Shown piece by piece: positions 34,973 to 43,642 of a stretch of 45,141 nt of DNA. Below the pieces are notes generated by a model, which saw only the letters and a program-made list of their open reading frames with translations, searched no databases and was not told the origin of the DNA. A program made the position numbers and the translations under genes. Within the stretch, counting starts at the first letter, position 1; every line of letters begins with the position of its first letter. The DNA is from Xanthocytophaga flava (lineage in GTDB: Bacteria; Bacteroidota; Bacteroidia; Cytophagales; 172606-1): assembly GCA_030068525.1 (NCBI GenBank), contig JASJOS010000031.1, positions 1 through 45,141 of the forward strand. Direction: 5' to 3'.

Positions 34973-35718
34973 AGAGGAGATATTTCCTACAGAAGGATAA
35001 TAAAGGGATAATTCCTTTTAGGAGGGCAACGATGAATTGAGAAGGCAGAGTTCTCTTTAGCAAAAAAATCAAATGGTTATAAAAACCACAAATGAAAGGC
35101 TCCAGAATCGACTGTAGCAAACCAATGCACAGATAGTTTTCAAATACACGATTCTCAAGCCTTTCAAATTCCATTAGTAAGTTTAGAAAATTGCGATAAA
35201 TAGAACCCGATAATATTTAATTATCAGACTCTATATTATAACAACCTGATTACTAAGATTTTTCAGTCTGACATGTTGTCACATTTAGACGAAATGTCCC
35301 TCTAGACTATGTTTCGAAACCAATAGAGAAAAGCTTTTAAGTTCATTTTTATGAACCAGATGTGTCAGCAGCAAACAAATACATTGGGTTCAAGCAGAGA
35401 GCAATTTAAAGAACAGATTAGGGAGTAAGCTTTGGATTGGTATGGGAGTTACATAAATTTAGTGTCAATATGGATTCTGAGTTGAGCTTTCCCAGTCCAG
35501 GCTATTCATGAAGAATATGCCTTTGATTAGTATACATATAGAAATAGAAACATTTCACTTACAATTGGCTATAGTTCCTAGTATGTATCTAGCATGGCTA
35601 GAGTATTTTGTTATAAGCCTGGTTAGGGAAATGGAAAATAGGAGATTAATTAACTGTGAGATAAGCTATTATAAAATTCTATTCTACTTATATCTGAAAG
35701 AAACAAAATAAACCTAGA
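34973..35718. other. Gap of about 745 bases before the XRE gene, mostly unexplained
   Basis: AT-rich DNA. A frame at 35508-35711 could encode 67 residues, ending 8 bases before the XRE start, but its sequence shows no family and only weak coding character. No terminator or promoter was identified. Confidence 0.4.
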
Positions 35719-36345
35719 ATGACCCTACATCACAAAATCAGTAATGCCCGAAAAAGCAAAGGACTAACCCAGGAAGAGCTATCTTCCTTAACAAAAGTTA
35801 CAGCCCGAACTATTCAGCGTATCGAAAGTGGCGAAAGTATCCCCCGCAATTACACGCTAAAAGCCATTGCTACTGTGTTGGAAATACCCTATGAAGAATT
35901 ACTGGAAATCAATTCTCCAGCACAAAAACCCATAGAAGATCTGCATGAAGGGGACTCCTCCAACATAGAAGAGAGCAAACACTTTCTACGATTACTTTGT
36001 CTTTCCTGCTTTGCCTATCTGATCATCCCGTTTGTACACTTTCTTGTACCATCATTTCTTTTAAAGAAACAAAAGGAGCCCCATCCTGCCATCATTCGTT
36101 TTACCAGAAAAGTAATTCTCAATCAGATTTATTGGGTCATATCTTTTCATGCACTGCTTTTACTAACATTTCTATTTAACTTCCTTCAGGTTAAATACAC
36201 AGCCAGTCCTTACGTGCTCGATTTTATATGGACGTTTTTCTTCTGTTATATACTGAATGCTATTATTATTCTTGTACAAATTTTCCGGATACAAAAACTT
36301 CATTTAGCATCCTCATATTCCTCAAAAACATCTGTTATTGCCTAA
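35719..36345 (+). CDS. XRE-type helix-turn-helix protein with C-terminal membrane segments
   Basis: 208 residues. Residues 4-60 are a lambda-repressor-like HTH: KISNARKSKGLTQEELSSLT and TARTIQRIESGESIPRNYTL then IATVLEIPYEEL. Residues 85-190 hold three or so hydrophobic stretches (FLRLLCLSCFAYLIIPFVHFLVP, WVISFHALLLLTFLFNFL, FIWTFFFCYILNAIIILV) as in DUF4870-like membrane regions. This arrangement, DNA-binding head with a membrane tail, suggests a membrane-tied regulator that responds to an envelope signal. Its targets are unknown; the neighbouring aspartic protease gene, 82 bases on, is a possibility. Confidence 0.8.
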   Translation: MTLHHKISNARKSKGLTQEELSSLTKVTARTIQRIESGESIPRNYTLKAIATVLEIPYEELLEINSPAQKPIEDLHEGDSSNIEESKHFLRLLCLSCFAYLIIPFVHFLVPSFLLKKQKEPHPAIIRFTRKVILNQIYWVISFHALLLLTFLFNFLQVKYTASPYVLDFIWTFFFCYILNAIIILVQIFRIQKLHLASSYSSKTSVIA

Positions 36346-36348
36346 TTT

Positions 36349-36404
36349 CGTGGAAATGACGTGGAAATGTCTGTAGACGTCTATTAGCCTCCTTCGTAGT
36401 TTTG
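36349..36404 (+). promoter_or_regulatory. Direct repeats and -7 box upstream of the aspartic protease gene
   Basis: CGTGGAAATG at 36349-36358 and again at 36360-36369, an 11-base period (about one helical turn), followed by TAGTTTTG at 36397-36404, which fits TAnnTTTG, 23 bases before the start codon. No -33 TTG is seen, so a regulator bound at the repeats may be needed. Confidence 0.4.
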
Positions 36405-36427
36405 CATCTGATAAACCATCAAGTCAT

Positions 36428-37417
36428 ATGCAAATTACTATACTTCTGAGAGCTAGTATACTCACGGTTATTTACTTCATAAATTCCTTTGTATCTATAT
36501 GTCTGGCTCAGCAGATACCCCAAACACCTACCAATACACTGATACTACCTGCTGAAGATTACCAAATGGACTTTCAGTGGTATACAGATACACTTCAGTC
36601 AAAGCCACAATCTTATACTGCCCTGCTAATTCCTGTGCACCTCCCACACTGTGATAAATTGTTTTATATGCAGTTTGATTCAGGCTCTCCTTATTCACTA
36701 TTTTATACCAATAAACTAAAAGCTATACAGGCCAGATATCCTAAATCTGTACAGATAAAAGACTCAGCAGATAAACTAACGAACTTCTCATTTCGAATAG
36801 GTGGGCAGAAAATACTGGCAAAAGAAATAACCATCAGACAATTTGATAAAACATCCATCCACTGGAAAGAAAAGAATAGTATAGAGATTATAGGAACCAT
36901 TGGAGTTGACCTCTTTGAGAAGAAGACCCTGGTAATTGACTATCCTGCAAAAAAGATTTTTATTGGTAATGGTATTCCCACAACGATTGCCTCAGGCCTT
37001 AGTTTATCTGATTTTATTTTTGCAGGGAAACGCATTTTGTTACCAGCTCTGTTAAAAAACAAAAAGACTATTCTGTATTTCGATACCGGTTCAAGTGCCT
37101 ATCCACTCCTAACAGATAAAGAAACAAGTTTATCGCTTTCTGTTCCCAACTCCACACCAGTTCAATATCAGGTAAAGTCATGGGAGAAGATTTTGACAGC
37201 CAATACCCTACCTACAAAAGACAGTATAGAAATAGCTGGAAATAAATTGCCACTCCATACTGTAACGTATATGGACGATGTTAGCAATGCACAGGTTATG
37301 CAAATGAAGAAGATCGGTATTGGCGGAATGACAGGCAATGCACTTTTTCTGAATTATATTCTGGTGCTAGACACTAAAAACAAAAAGTTTGGGGTTAGTC
37401 TTTCCTCAACCAAGTAA
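36428..37417 (+). CDS. Secreted two-lobed aspartic protease (retropepsin/pepsin-like)
   Basis: 329 residues with a signal peptide (cleavage after CLAQ, about residue 28). Two catalytic-type motifs are present: FDSGS (Asp84) and FDTGSS (Asp219). Each is followed by its own hallmark strand pair: GTIGVDLFEKKTLVIDYPAK after the first and GGMTGNALFLNYILVLDTKN after the second. This is a pepsin-like duplicated fold on one chain, whereas most bacterial relatives in this group are either single retropepsin units that dimerise or have one lobe decayed. It acts in the periplasm or outside. Substrate unknown. It has its own -7 box after the XRE gene. Confidence 0.85.
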   Translation: MQITILLRASILTVIYFINSFVSICLAQQIPQTPTNTLILPAEDYQMDFQWYTDTLQSKPQSYTALLIPVHLPHCDKLFYMQFDSGSPYSLFYTNKLKAIQARYPKSVQIKDSADKLTNFSFRIGGQKILAKEITIRQFDKTSIHWKEKNSIEIIGTIGVDLFEKKTLVIDYPAKKIFIGNGIPTTIASGLSLSDFIFAGKRILLPALLKNKKTILYFDTGSSAYPLLTDKETSLSLSVPNSTPVQYQVKSWEKILTANTLPTKDSIEIAGNKLPLHTVTYMDDVSNAQVMQMKKIGIGGMTGNALFLNYILVLDTKNKKFGVSLSSTK

Positions 37418-37567
37418 CAAAAGCAAACTGTTTTCACACAAGAGCTTTCTGAAAATTTAAAAATATCCTCCATAGAAATAGTTAAATCATATAGTACATT
37501 TGATAAATAACATGAATCAACTATTATTATCTTCCGTTATTTCAGGCTGTGATACACTAATAGACAT

Positions 37568-38560
37568 ATGGGAAAATCAAAAAATATATCTGTTACCAAT
37601 ACTTCTGAACAAAAAGTAATTGATACAATTAACAGCTTTGAAAATATTTCTGGAGAATGGGCAGAGAAAACAGCTCATTATCTCAGACTTGGTTTGGAAG
37701 GTGCAGCCAATACTACCCGAGCATACAAAAGTGATGTGCGGGCGTTTGAAAAGTGGTGTCAATCACAAGGTGTACTGCATTTGCCTGTGGCGGTTGAAAC
37801 ACTCGCTGCTTATGTAACCTTTCTGGCTGAAGAGAAAAAAGTATCTACCATTGAACGTAAACTTTCTGCCATTGCCAAATTACATGAGTTGAATGGTTAT
37901 GAGTATGTGGCCTATCAGAAATCCTTCCGGACACTGATGGATGGCATCCGACGGAAGAAAGGAATCCGTCAAAAACAAGCGCCGGCTTTTACACTGGCAG
38001 CATTTAAACAGGTAGTTACCCAGCTAGACGATTCTTTATTACTTACCCTTCGTGATAAATCCATTTTACTACTTGGGTTTGCCTCTGCCTGTCGCCGTTC
38101 TGAACTGACGTCACTGAATATTGAAGATCTTGATTTTCGTACAGATTGTCTGATTGTTTCACTTAAACGAAGTAAGACAAACCAGTTAGGTGACTATGAA
38201 GAAAAAGCTATCTTTTATTCTCCAGATCCTAGCGTTTGCCCTATTCGTACACTTCAGAAATGGATTCAGTCGCTGAACCGACAGACAGGTCCCTTGTTTG
38301 TTTCATTTCGCAAAGGTGATCATCCTACAGAGAAACGAATACCGGATGATAATATCTATGATGTGATCCAGAAACACCTGGGAAAACGCTTTTCCCCGCA
38401 CTCCCTTCGGGCGTCTTTTGTATCTATTGCCAAAGAAAATGGAGCAGATGATGGTTCCATTATGCGACAAACCAAACATAAAACCCAGGTAATGATACGT
38501 CGGTATACCCGTATTGAAGATATCAAGAAATATAACGCAGCCATGAATCTGGGCCTCTAG
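37568..38560 (+). CDS. Tyrosine recombinase (phage-integrase family)
   Basis: 330 residues. An N-terminal SAM-like DNA-binding domain (TTRAYKSDVRAFEKWCQSQG to about 130) is followed by the catalytic core with Arg in ASACRRSELTSLNIEDL, a beta-hairpin Lys region SLKRSKTNQLG, HSLRASFVSIA (H-x-x-R), and the end HKTQVMIRRYTR with the Tyr nucleophile. All R-K-H-R-(H)-Y residues seem present. It cuts and rejoins DNA through a 3'-phosphotyrosine. No excisionase, phage or integron cassette genes are beside it, so it may be a solitary invertase or the remains of a mobile element. A TACATTTG -7-like box is at 37495-37502. Confidence 0.9.
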   Translation: MGKSKNISVTNTSEQKVIDTINSFENISGEWAEKTAHYLRLGLEGAANTTRAYKSDVRAFEKWCQSQGVLHLPVAVETLAAYVTFLAEEKKVSTIERKLSAIAKLHELNGYEYVAYQKSFRTLMDGIRRKKGIRQKQAPAFTLAAFKQVVTQLDDSLLLTLRDKSILLLGFASACRRSELTSLNIEDLDFRTDCLIVSLKRSKTNQLGDYEEKAIFYSPDPSVCPIRTLQKWIQSLNRQTGPLFVSFRKGDHPTEKRIPDDNIYDVIQKHLGKRFSPHSLRASFVSIAKENGADDGSIMRQTKHKTQVMIRRYTRIEDIKKYNAAMNLGL

Positions 38561-38624
38561 AGGTAGGAATCAGCCTCATCTATCAAATATCTACTCTCGT
38601 TGATACGTATCCTAATCAAAGCAA

Positions 38625-39830
38625 TTATGGAGTTGTAGCATTTTTAGCATCTTTTAATTGTAGGCCATACTTACAAAGTTCATTGTAAATGGCATAATAA
38701 TACGTAAGCATGTCTTTTTCAGTAAGTGTGGTATTCGTAAATAGTATTACTGCTACTTCTTTTGAAAGATCTGAAAGCATCTCTGTTTTTACCCCTGGAT
38801 CTGTTCCACTATGTCCGATTTTAGTACCACCTTGTTTAGTAGCCCAGAAAATTCCGGAATTCAGTTTAGAGGGATTTATATTTTCCGGCTTATTGGAGTC
38901 GGTGAACTGATATCTTTGCATCTCTTCAACAGATTCTTTTTTCAAAATCCGCTTTCCTTTGTATTCTCCATCACTGAGTAAGGCAATAAAAAATCTTGAT
39001 AGCTCCGAAACAGAAGTGCGTACCCCACCATCCGGATAGGTTGTGCACCCATACAACGGAATAGTCTTAAGGGTATCCCCTTGTTTATCGTATAATCTTG
39101 AGTGATTCTCTAACTTAACCTCTGACAAAAACCAGCCTGTATTGTCCATCTTTAATGGCTTGAAAATATATTGTCGGCTATACTCATTTAACTTCTTACC
39201 TGTTACAATCTCAACAATGTAGCCAGCTAATCCGGCAGCGATATTTGAATACTCCCGGTATGAACCGGGTTTCTTATTCAGAAAGTTGTCTTTCGTATAA
39301 CGTTTTCCGGTAGGGTCAAAATAACTTCTCAGAAACTCACCCAAAGGTTCAGGAGAATCCCCTCCATAATGGTAGGTGCTGTCATATACAGATTCCCTAT
39401 CCATAATAGAAGATGTATGAGTTGCCAGATTCCTTAATGTTATCTTTTCATCCGGAAAAAAGGGATTGATAACTTTAAAAGGAAGATAGGTATTAATGTC
39501 TTCGTCGAGAGATAACTTTTTGTCTTCAACAGCTTTTAGCAAACAAACTCCCGTAAAAGTTTTGCTGATAGAAGCAATATTCATAATTGTATTAGGAGTA
39601 AAAGGCACCTTATTATCTTTATCTGCATAGCCATAGCCTTTCATCCATACCAGCTTTTTATCTATGATAATCGCAGTACCAAGCCCAACAATTCCTGATT
39701 GACTCATTTTGTTCTCAATGATCGTATCAATCGGGCTTATGTGAGAAGTAGTATTTTTCACATGCTGACTAGTAGCTTTCTGACAGTGGAAGATAATAAT
39801 AAATGTGAAGACACTGCATAGAAGTTTCAT
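38625..39830 (-). CDS. Secreted serine hydrolase, beta-lactamase/class C (DD-peptidase) family
   Basis: 401 residues. A signal peptide (ends near TSQ, residue 22) is followed by a class C beta-lactamase-like fold: SxxK at Ser87-x-x-Lys90 in IASISKTF, YxN at Tyr193 in YREYSNIAAG, and a late H-x-G in KIGHSGTDPG. Such proteins are esterases, D-aminopeptidases or D,D-peptidases more often than real beta-lactamases. It probably acts in the periplasm. It is divergent from the Lrp gene with shared regulatory DNA between them. The -7 box lies 36 bases before the start. Confidence 0.88.
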   Translation of the reverse strand: MKLLCSVFTFIIIFHCQKATSQHVKNTTSHISPIDTIIENKMSQSGIVGLGTAIIIDKKLVWMKGYGYADKDNKVPFTPNTIMNIASISKTFTGVCLLKAVEDKKLSLDEDINTYLPFKVINPFFPDEKITLRNLATHTSSIMDRESVYDSTYHYGGDSPEPLGEFLRSYFDPTGKRYTKDNFLNKKPGSYREYSNIAAGLAGYIVEIVTGKKLNEYSRQYIFKPLKMDNTGWFLSEVKLENHSRLYDKQGDTLKTIPLYGCTTYPDGGVRTSVSELSRFFIALLSDGEYKGKRILKKESVEEMQRYQFTDSNKPENINPSKLNSGIFWATKQGGTKIGHSGTDPGVKTEMLSDLSKEVAVILFTNTTLTEKDMLTYYYAIYNELCKYGLQLKDAKNATTP

Positions 39831-39865
39831 AGTTTATATATTTCTGGTGGTTTACATTACTGCTA

Positions 39866-39873
39866 CAAAACTA
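39866..39873 (-). promoter_or_regulatory. Likely -7 element for the serine hydrolase gene
   Basis: CAAAACTA on the plus strand reads TAGTTTTG on the minus strand, the same box as at 36397-36404. It lies 36 bases before the start at 39830. No clear -33 TTG found at the usual distance. Confidence 0.45.
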
Positions 39874-39933
39874 CAATAGGAACTTTGCATTTTCTGGGTA
39901 AATAACGCTAGGAGTTTGCACAAAACAACTAAG

Positions 39934-39955
39934 TTTACCATCAAAAATGGGTAAA
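39934..39955. promoter_or_regulatory. Probable Lrp-family operator
   Basis: TTTACC-N10-GGTAAA, ending three bases before the Lrp start codon. A third GGGTAAA half site is at 39896-39902 on the divergent side. This placement suits autoregulation plus control of the serine hydrolase. Confidence 0.45.
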
Positions 39956-39957
39956 TT

Positions 39958-40419
39958 ATGCAAGACCTGGATGAATTTGACAAAAAGATACTCAATCAGC
40001 TTCAGCAAAATAACAGAGTCACAGCGGAAGAATTGGGTCATATAGTGAATCTTAGCACTAGTGCTGTACAAAGACGATTAAAAAGGCTGCGAGAGGATAA
40101 GATTATAGAAGCAGACATATCAATCATTTCACCGTCTGTGGTAGGTAGTTCTATTACTTGTGTAGTGGATGTTACCTTGTATTTAGGCAATTCCAGTGTA
40201 ATTGATAGTTTCAAAGAATTAATGTCTGAATGCAAGCTGGTAAGACACTGTTATTATGTCACAGGGGCTTATGATTTTGTCATTATAGTAAATACTAAAG
40301 ATATGAAGGAATATGAACTATTTTCTAAAATATATCTGATGGACAACCCGAATGTAAAACAGTTTTATACGCATGTGGTCATGGATAAAGTAAAGGCAGA
40401 GTTTGGGGTAATTATTTAG
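39958..40419 (+). CDS. Lrp/AsnC family transcriptional regulator
   Basis: 153 residues. An N-terminal winged HTH (LDEFDKKILNQLQQNNRVTAEELGHIVNLSTSAVQRRLKRL) and a C-terminal RAM/AsnC ligand domain with CKLVRHCYYVTGAYDFVIIV. It should form dimers to octamers that respond to an amino acid. It is divergent from the serine hydrolase gene and convergent with the MFS transporter gene, with a strong terminator between. Both neighbours are plausible targets, since Lrp-like proteins often control export pumps next door. Confidence 0.92.
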   Translation: MQDLDEFDKKILNQLQQNNRVTAEELGHIVNLSTSAVQRRLKRLREDKIIEADISIISPSVVGSSITCVVDVTLYLGNSSVIDSFKELMSECKLVRHCYYVTGAYDFVIIVNTKDMKEYELFSKIYLMDNPNVKQFYTHVVMDKVKAEFGVII

Positions 40420-40449
40420 ATCTTTAGCCAACTACTAAAGTATGTAAAC

Positions 40450-40490
40450 AAAAGAGGTTCGAATAAACATCCGAACCTCTTTTGTATTTA
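40450..40490. terminator. Bidirectional Rho-independent terminator
   Basis: AAAAGAGGTTCG, a short loop, then CGAACCTCTTTT followed by GTATTTAT. The perfect 12-base stem has A-run and T-run edges, so it can end both the Lrp gene and the convergent MFS gene. Confidence 0.85.
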
Positions 40491-40526
40491 TTTATATGCT
40501 CGTATTACTAACAATACAATGAACTA

Positions 40527-41717
40527 TCAACTGTTTACTTCCTGCAAGTCGGCTATTTGTGAAGCAACTATCTCTTCTTTTTGAACTCTAATCAACACAA
40601 TTGAAAAAGAAACCCCAACAAGAGCCATTACCATACCAACCAGTACAGGAGTATTATATCCTAATCCAAAGGCAATAGGCAATCCTCCCAGATAGGCACC
40701 CAATGCATTGCCAATATTAAAGGCGGCCTGAGTCACAGCAGCACCCAACATTTCTGCCCCTTTGGATGTATGGATCATTAAGATTTGTATAGGAGCAGCC
40801 AAGGCTATTGACAATGCTCCTGCTATAAAAGTTAAGACCAGAGAAATCCATTGGATCTCAGAGAAAAAGTAAATAGCCAGTAAGGTTGTAGCCATAGCCA
40901 CCAGTAAACCCGCACAAGCTTTTACAGGATGGAATTTGTCTGCTAGTTTTCCACCTATGACATTCCCAACAACCATTCCAAAACCTGCCAGAATCATGAT
41001 CCAGGATACACTATCTTCAGAGAAATGTGAAATCTTGGTCATAAGAGGGGCAATGTAGCTTATCCATGTAAAAAGGCCTCCGGTACCAATAGCTGTAATC
41101 AGAATAACAAGCCAGGCTTCGCGACTCTTAAACAACTGTAATTCGGAACGGGTATCGCCTGTACGTGAGACTGGAAGTTCAGGAAGCCAATATTTTATAA
41201 ATAACATAGTGATTAATCCAATAAAAGAGACCAATCCAAAGGTATAGCGCCAGGATAAATTGTGCCCTATCCAGGTACCTATGGGTACAACTGCCAGGTT
41301 TGCAATGGTCAAACCGGCAAACATCATAGCGATGGCCTGAGCCTGTTTGCCTTTGTCGGCCAAACGACTAGCTACCACAGCTCCTACTCCAAAAAAAGCA
41401 CCATGTGGCAAACCAGCAAAAAAACGACTTACCAGCAAAGCTATATGCCCAGGAGCAAAAGCAGAAAAAGCATTGAATACGGTGAAAATAAGCATCAATG
41501 AAAGTAATATTTTCTTTGGTGGTTGATTGCTAGTCATCATTACCAACAAAGGAGCACCTACTACCACTCCCAGCGCGTAAGAAGATATCAGATGTCCCGC
41601 TACAGGTATACTAATATCAAGATCAGTGGCAACATCAGGCAAAAGCCCCATCATTACAAACTCAGTAGTTCCAATACCGAGCCCTCCAAGTAAAAGAGGG
41701 AATAAACTTTTTTTCAT
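40527..41717 (-). CDS. MFS transporter, DHA1/AraJ-like
   Basis: 396 residues with about twelve hydrophobic helices. Family marks: LGGLGIGTTEFVMMGLLPDVA at the start, GVVVGAPLLVMMTS, and SRFFAGLPHGAFFGVGAVVASRLAD, which match the AraJ/sugar-efflux and chloramphenicol-resistance exporter group. It should pump small molecules, sugars or drugs out using the proton gradient. It is convergent with the Lrp gene. No partner gene overlaps. The region upstream (41718-42155) has no strong promoter. Confidence 0.9.
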   Translation of the reverse strand: MKKSLFPLLLGGLGIGTTEFVMMGLLPDVATDLDISIPVAGHLISSYALGVVVGAPLLVMMTSNQPPKKILLSLMLIFTVFNAFSAFAPGHIALLVSRFFAGLPHGAFFGVGAVVASRLADKGKQAQAIAMMFAGLTIANLAVVPIGTWIGHNLSWRYTFGLVSFIGLITMLFIKYWLPELPVSRTGDTRSELQLFKSREAWLVILITAIGTGGLFTWISYIAPLMTKISHFSEDSVSWIMILAGFGMVVGNVIGGKLADKFHPVKACAGLLVAMATTLLAIYFFSEIQWISLVLTFIAGALSIALAAPIQILMIHTSKGAEMLGAAVTQAAFNIGNALGAYLGGLPIAFGLGYNTPVLVGMVMALVGVSFSIVLIRVQKEEIVASQIADLQEVNS

Positions 41718-42155
41718 TTGACTTTAATTAAAACAAAACTGCTACAGGTTAATCCAACCCGCAGCAGATAATGTATGGTTTGAATATTTTCAATAATGGC
41801 GTTTTGCACTTACGAAGTAAATTATACTTTTCCTCATTAAGGAAGTAGTGAGCGTAAAATATCAGATGCCTCCAACTAATAATTAAGTGAGCTTATCAAC
41901 TCTTTACATTTACTCTTGTTAATGGAACAGGATACTTTCCGTTAGGGTTCAGCTATTTGCGATATTTTATCAGATTATTTATACCCTCCATCGCATAAAA
42001 GTAAATTAAATGCTATAGAAATTCAAAAAATCCAATTTATACGTATATTGTTTATACTTCACTATTCTATTTGTAGTTTCCTGCATTATATTTTCTAGAA
42101 CTATCTCATATTGTTTATAGTAGCACAAGTTCTATAATAGAATAAGGGATTCTTT
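41718..42155. other. Gap of 438 bases with no recognised content
   Basis: AT-rich sequence without a repeat module, terminator hairpin or open frame I trust. It must hold the MFS gene's promoter on the minus strand. Confidence 0.5.
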
Positions 42156-42950
42156 TTAAGTGAGAGTAGTTAATACACCTCCATCTGCCCGAAGACTTGC
42201 GCCATTAATAGCAGTAGATAAAGGACTGGCAAGAAAAACTGCAAGGGTAGCTATTTCTGAAGGATCAATGAAGCGTTGCAACAATGAAGTAGGATTAGTG
42301 TTCGTTATAATGTTAGTTTTCATTTGCTCTACTTCAATATTTAGTGTAGCAGCTATTTCAGTGACTGTATCAGCAACTCCCTCTGAGTAGACAGGGCCAC
42401 CCAATAGTGTATTTACTGTCACTGCTGTTCCTTTGGTTCGCTTGGCCAAACCATTGCTAATAGCCAACATTGCAGTTTTTGTCATTCCGTAGTGAATCAT
42501 ATTCGCTGGAACATTGATAGCAGACTCGCTACCAATAAAAATGATTCTGCCCCAGTTTTTCTCTATCATTTTTGGAAATAATGCCCTTGAAAGGCGTACA
42601 CCACTCATAATATTTATCTCCATAAACTTTAGCCAGTCGGCATCACTTATTTCTTCAAATGGCTTGAGTTCAAATATACCTACATTGTTAATAAGGATAT
42701 CAACTGAAGGCAATTCTGCAATCAGCTTCTCTACTTCGCTAACAGTTGAAAAATCAGCTGCAATACCTTTTACAACAGCATCTGGAATTTCTTTTTTTAA
42801 TTGGGCAACAGCGTAATTAACTCTTTCTTCTGTTCTTCCATTTATAATGACATTGGCTCCTTCCTGCAACATCTGTTTTGCAATAGCAAAACCAATTCCT
42901 TGTGTTGAACCACTAATAAAGGCTGTTTTTGATTTTAGTTGTAAATCCAT
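42156..42950 (-). CDS. SDR family oxidoreductase
   Basis: 264 residues. The short-chain dehydrogenase fold is clear: NAD(P)-binding loop ISGSTQGIGFAIAK (a variant of TGxxxGxG), INNVGIF (the NNxG strand), IFIGSESAIN supplying Ser, YGMTKTA supplying Tyr-x-x-x-Lys, and the final NGASLRADGGVLTTL. It reduces or oxidises a small carbonyl or hydroxyl compound in the cytoplasm. It lies 55 bases downstream of the TetR gene with an operator copy in between, so it is the most likely target of that repressor. The natural substrate is unknown. Confidence 0.92.
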   Translation of the reverse strand: MDLQLKSKTAFISGSTQGIGFAIAKQMLQEGANVIINGRTEERVNYAVAQLKKEIPDAVVKGIAADFSTVSEVEKLIAELPSVDILINNVGIFELKPFEEISDADWLKFMEINIMSGVRLSRALFPKMIEKNWGRIIFIGSESAINVPANMIHYGMTKTAMLAISNGLAKRTKGTAVTVNTLLGGPVYSEGVADTVTEIAATLNIEVEQMKTNIITNTNPTSLLQRFIDPSEIATLAVFLASPLSTAINGASLRADGGVLTTLT

Positions 42951-42969
42951 CCTTTTTCTGTTGATTTAT

Positions 42970-42991
42970 TTTTGTATTGATTACTACAAAA
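42970..42991. promoter_or_regulatory. TetR operator copy in front of the SDR gene
   Basis: TTTTGTATTGA followed by TTACTACAAAA, a near-palindrome matching the perfect site at 43593-43616. It covers the SDR gene's promoter region 20-41 bases before its start; a weak -7 box (AAATTTTG on the minus strand) overlaps it. Confidence 0.7.
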
Positions 42992-43005
42992 TTTGATAAA
43001 AAAAA

Positions 43006-43587
43006 TTAACTGATGATTTCAAGCTGCATCTCAATTTGTTTCAGAAGGATTGTATTATTGGGATACATTCTTCGTGTAACGTTTATTCCATTCCAGAAGG
43101 TGATGAGGTATTTTCCCAGAATTGCGGCATCAGTGTTGTTTTTCATAGTTCCATCAGCTTGTGCTTTTCTGATAGCCTGTGTAAACATAGTCTCCACTTC
43201 TTTCAGGATTTCTATAGCTTCATTTTCCAGTTCCTGATCAATAAAGGTCATCTCTACTATTGTATTGGAAATGATACACCCTTTAAGATGGGTTTCCGTG
43301 TCTGCGTTAGCAATACTGCGAAAAAAATCCTTGATCTGATCAATTGGAGATTTGCTTTTATCAAGTTCTGCTTTAAACGCCTCAAATGCTTCCCTTCGCT
43401 GTTGAATGGATTTTCGGAACAACTCTTTTTTACCTCCTTTAAATATATTGTAAAAACTGCCGCTCCCCATCTGCATCACGTTTAGCAAATCATCCAGAGA
43501 AGTCGCTGTATATCCTTTTGTCCAAAAAACCTGCTGGGCTTTTTGTAATACCTGTTCGTTATCAAATGTAGTTGGTCTACCTCTCAT
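43006..43587 (-). CDS. TetR/AcrR family transcriptional repressor
   Basis: 193 residues from the ATG at 43587, where MRGRPTTFDNEQVLQKAQQVFWTKGYTATSLDDLLNVM begins the usual HTH with ending SGSFYNIFKGGKKELF. An upstream in-frame ATG at 43641 would cover the promoter and operator, so I reject it. The C-terminal domain (about 80-193) is all-helical and should bind an inducer. It is followed by the SDR gene; near-identical palindromes in front of both genes mark it as an autorepressor and controller of the SDR gene. Confidence 0.9.
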   Translation of the reverse strand: MRGRPTTFDNEQVLQKAQQVFWTKGYTATSLDDLLNVMQMGSGSFYNIFKGGKKELFRKSIQQRREAFEAFKAELDKSKSPIDQIKDFFRSIANADTETHLKGCIISNTIVEMTFIDQELENEAIEILKEVETMFTQAIRKAQADGTMKNNTDAAILGKYLITFWNGINVTRRMYPNNTILLKQIEMQLEIIS

Positions 43588-43592
43588 TTTTA

Positions 43593-43616
43593 TTTTTGTA
43601 TTGATCAATACAAAAA
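43593..43616. promoter_or_regulatory. Perfect palindrome, TetR operator at its own promoter
   Basis: TTTTTGTATTGA followed by its exact reverse complement (24 bases, no mismatch). It lies 6 bases before the TetR start and covers the -7 box of the gene. Confidence 0.8.
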
Positions 43617-43642
43617 TAGAGAAACGTATACATGTATCCAAA
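43611..43642 (-). promoter_or_regulatory. Promoter of the TetR gene
   Basis: On the minus strand: TTTG (43642-43639), a 20-base spacer and TATTTTTG (43618-43611), a good Bacteroidota -33/-7 pair. The operator palindrome overlaps the -7 box, as expected for repression by blocking polymerase. Confidence 0.7.

Noticed and set aside
35508-35711. 67-codon frame just before the XRE gene
   Set aside because: Possible, since it ends 8 bases before the next start, but the sequence shows no family, no ribosome site and little coding bias; left as unexplained DNA.
38553-38562. CCTCTAGAGG palindrome after the recombinase stop
   Set aside because: Only 10 bases and no T-run; not convincing as a terminator or att site.
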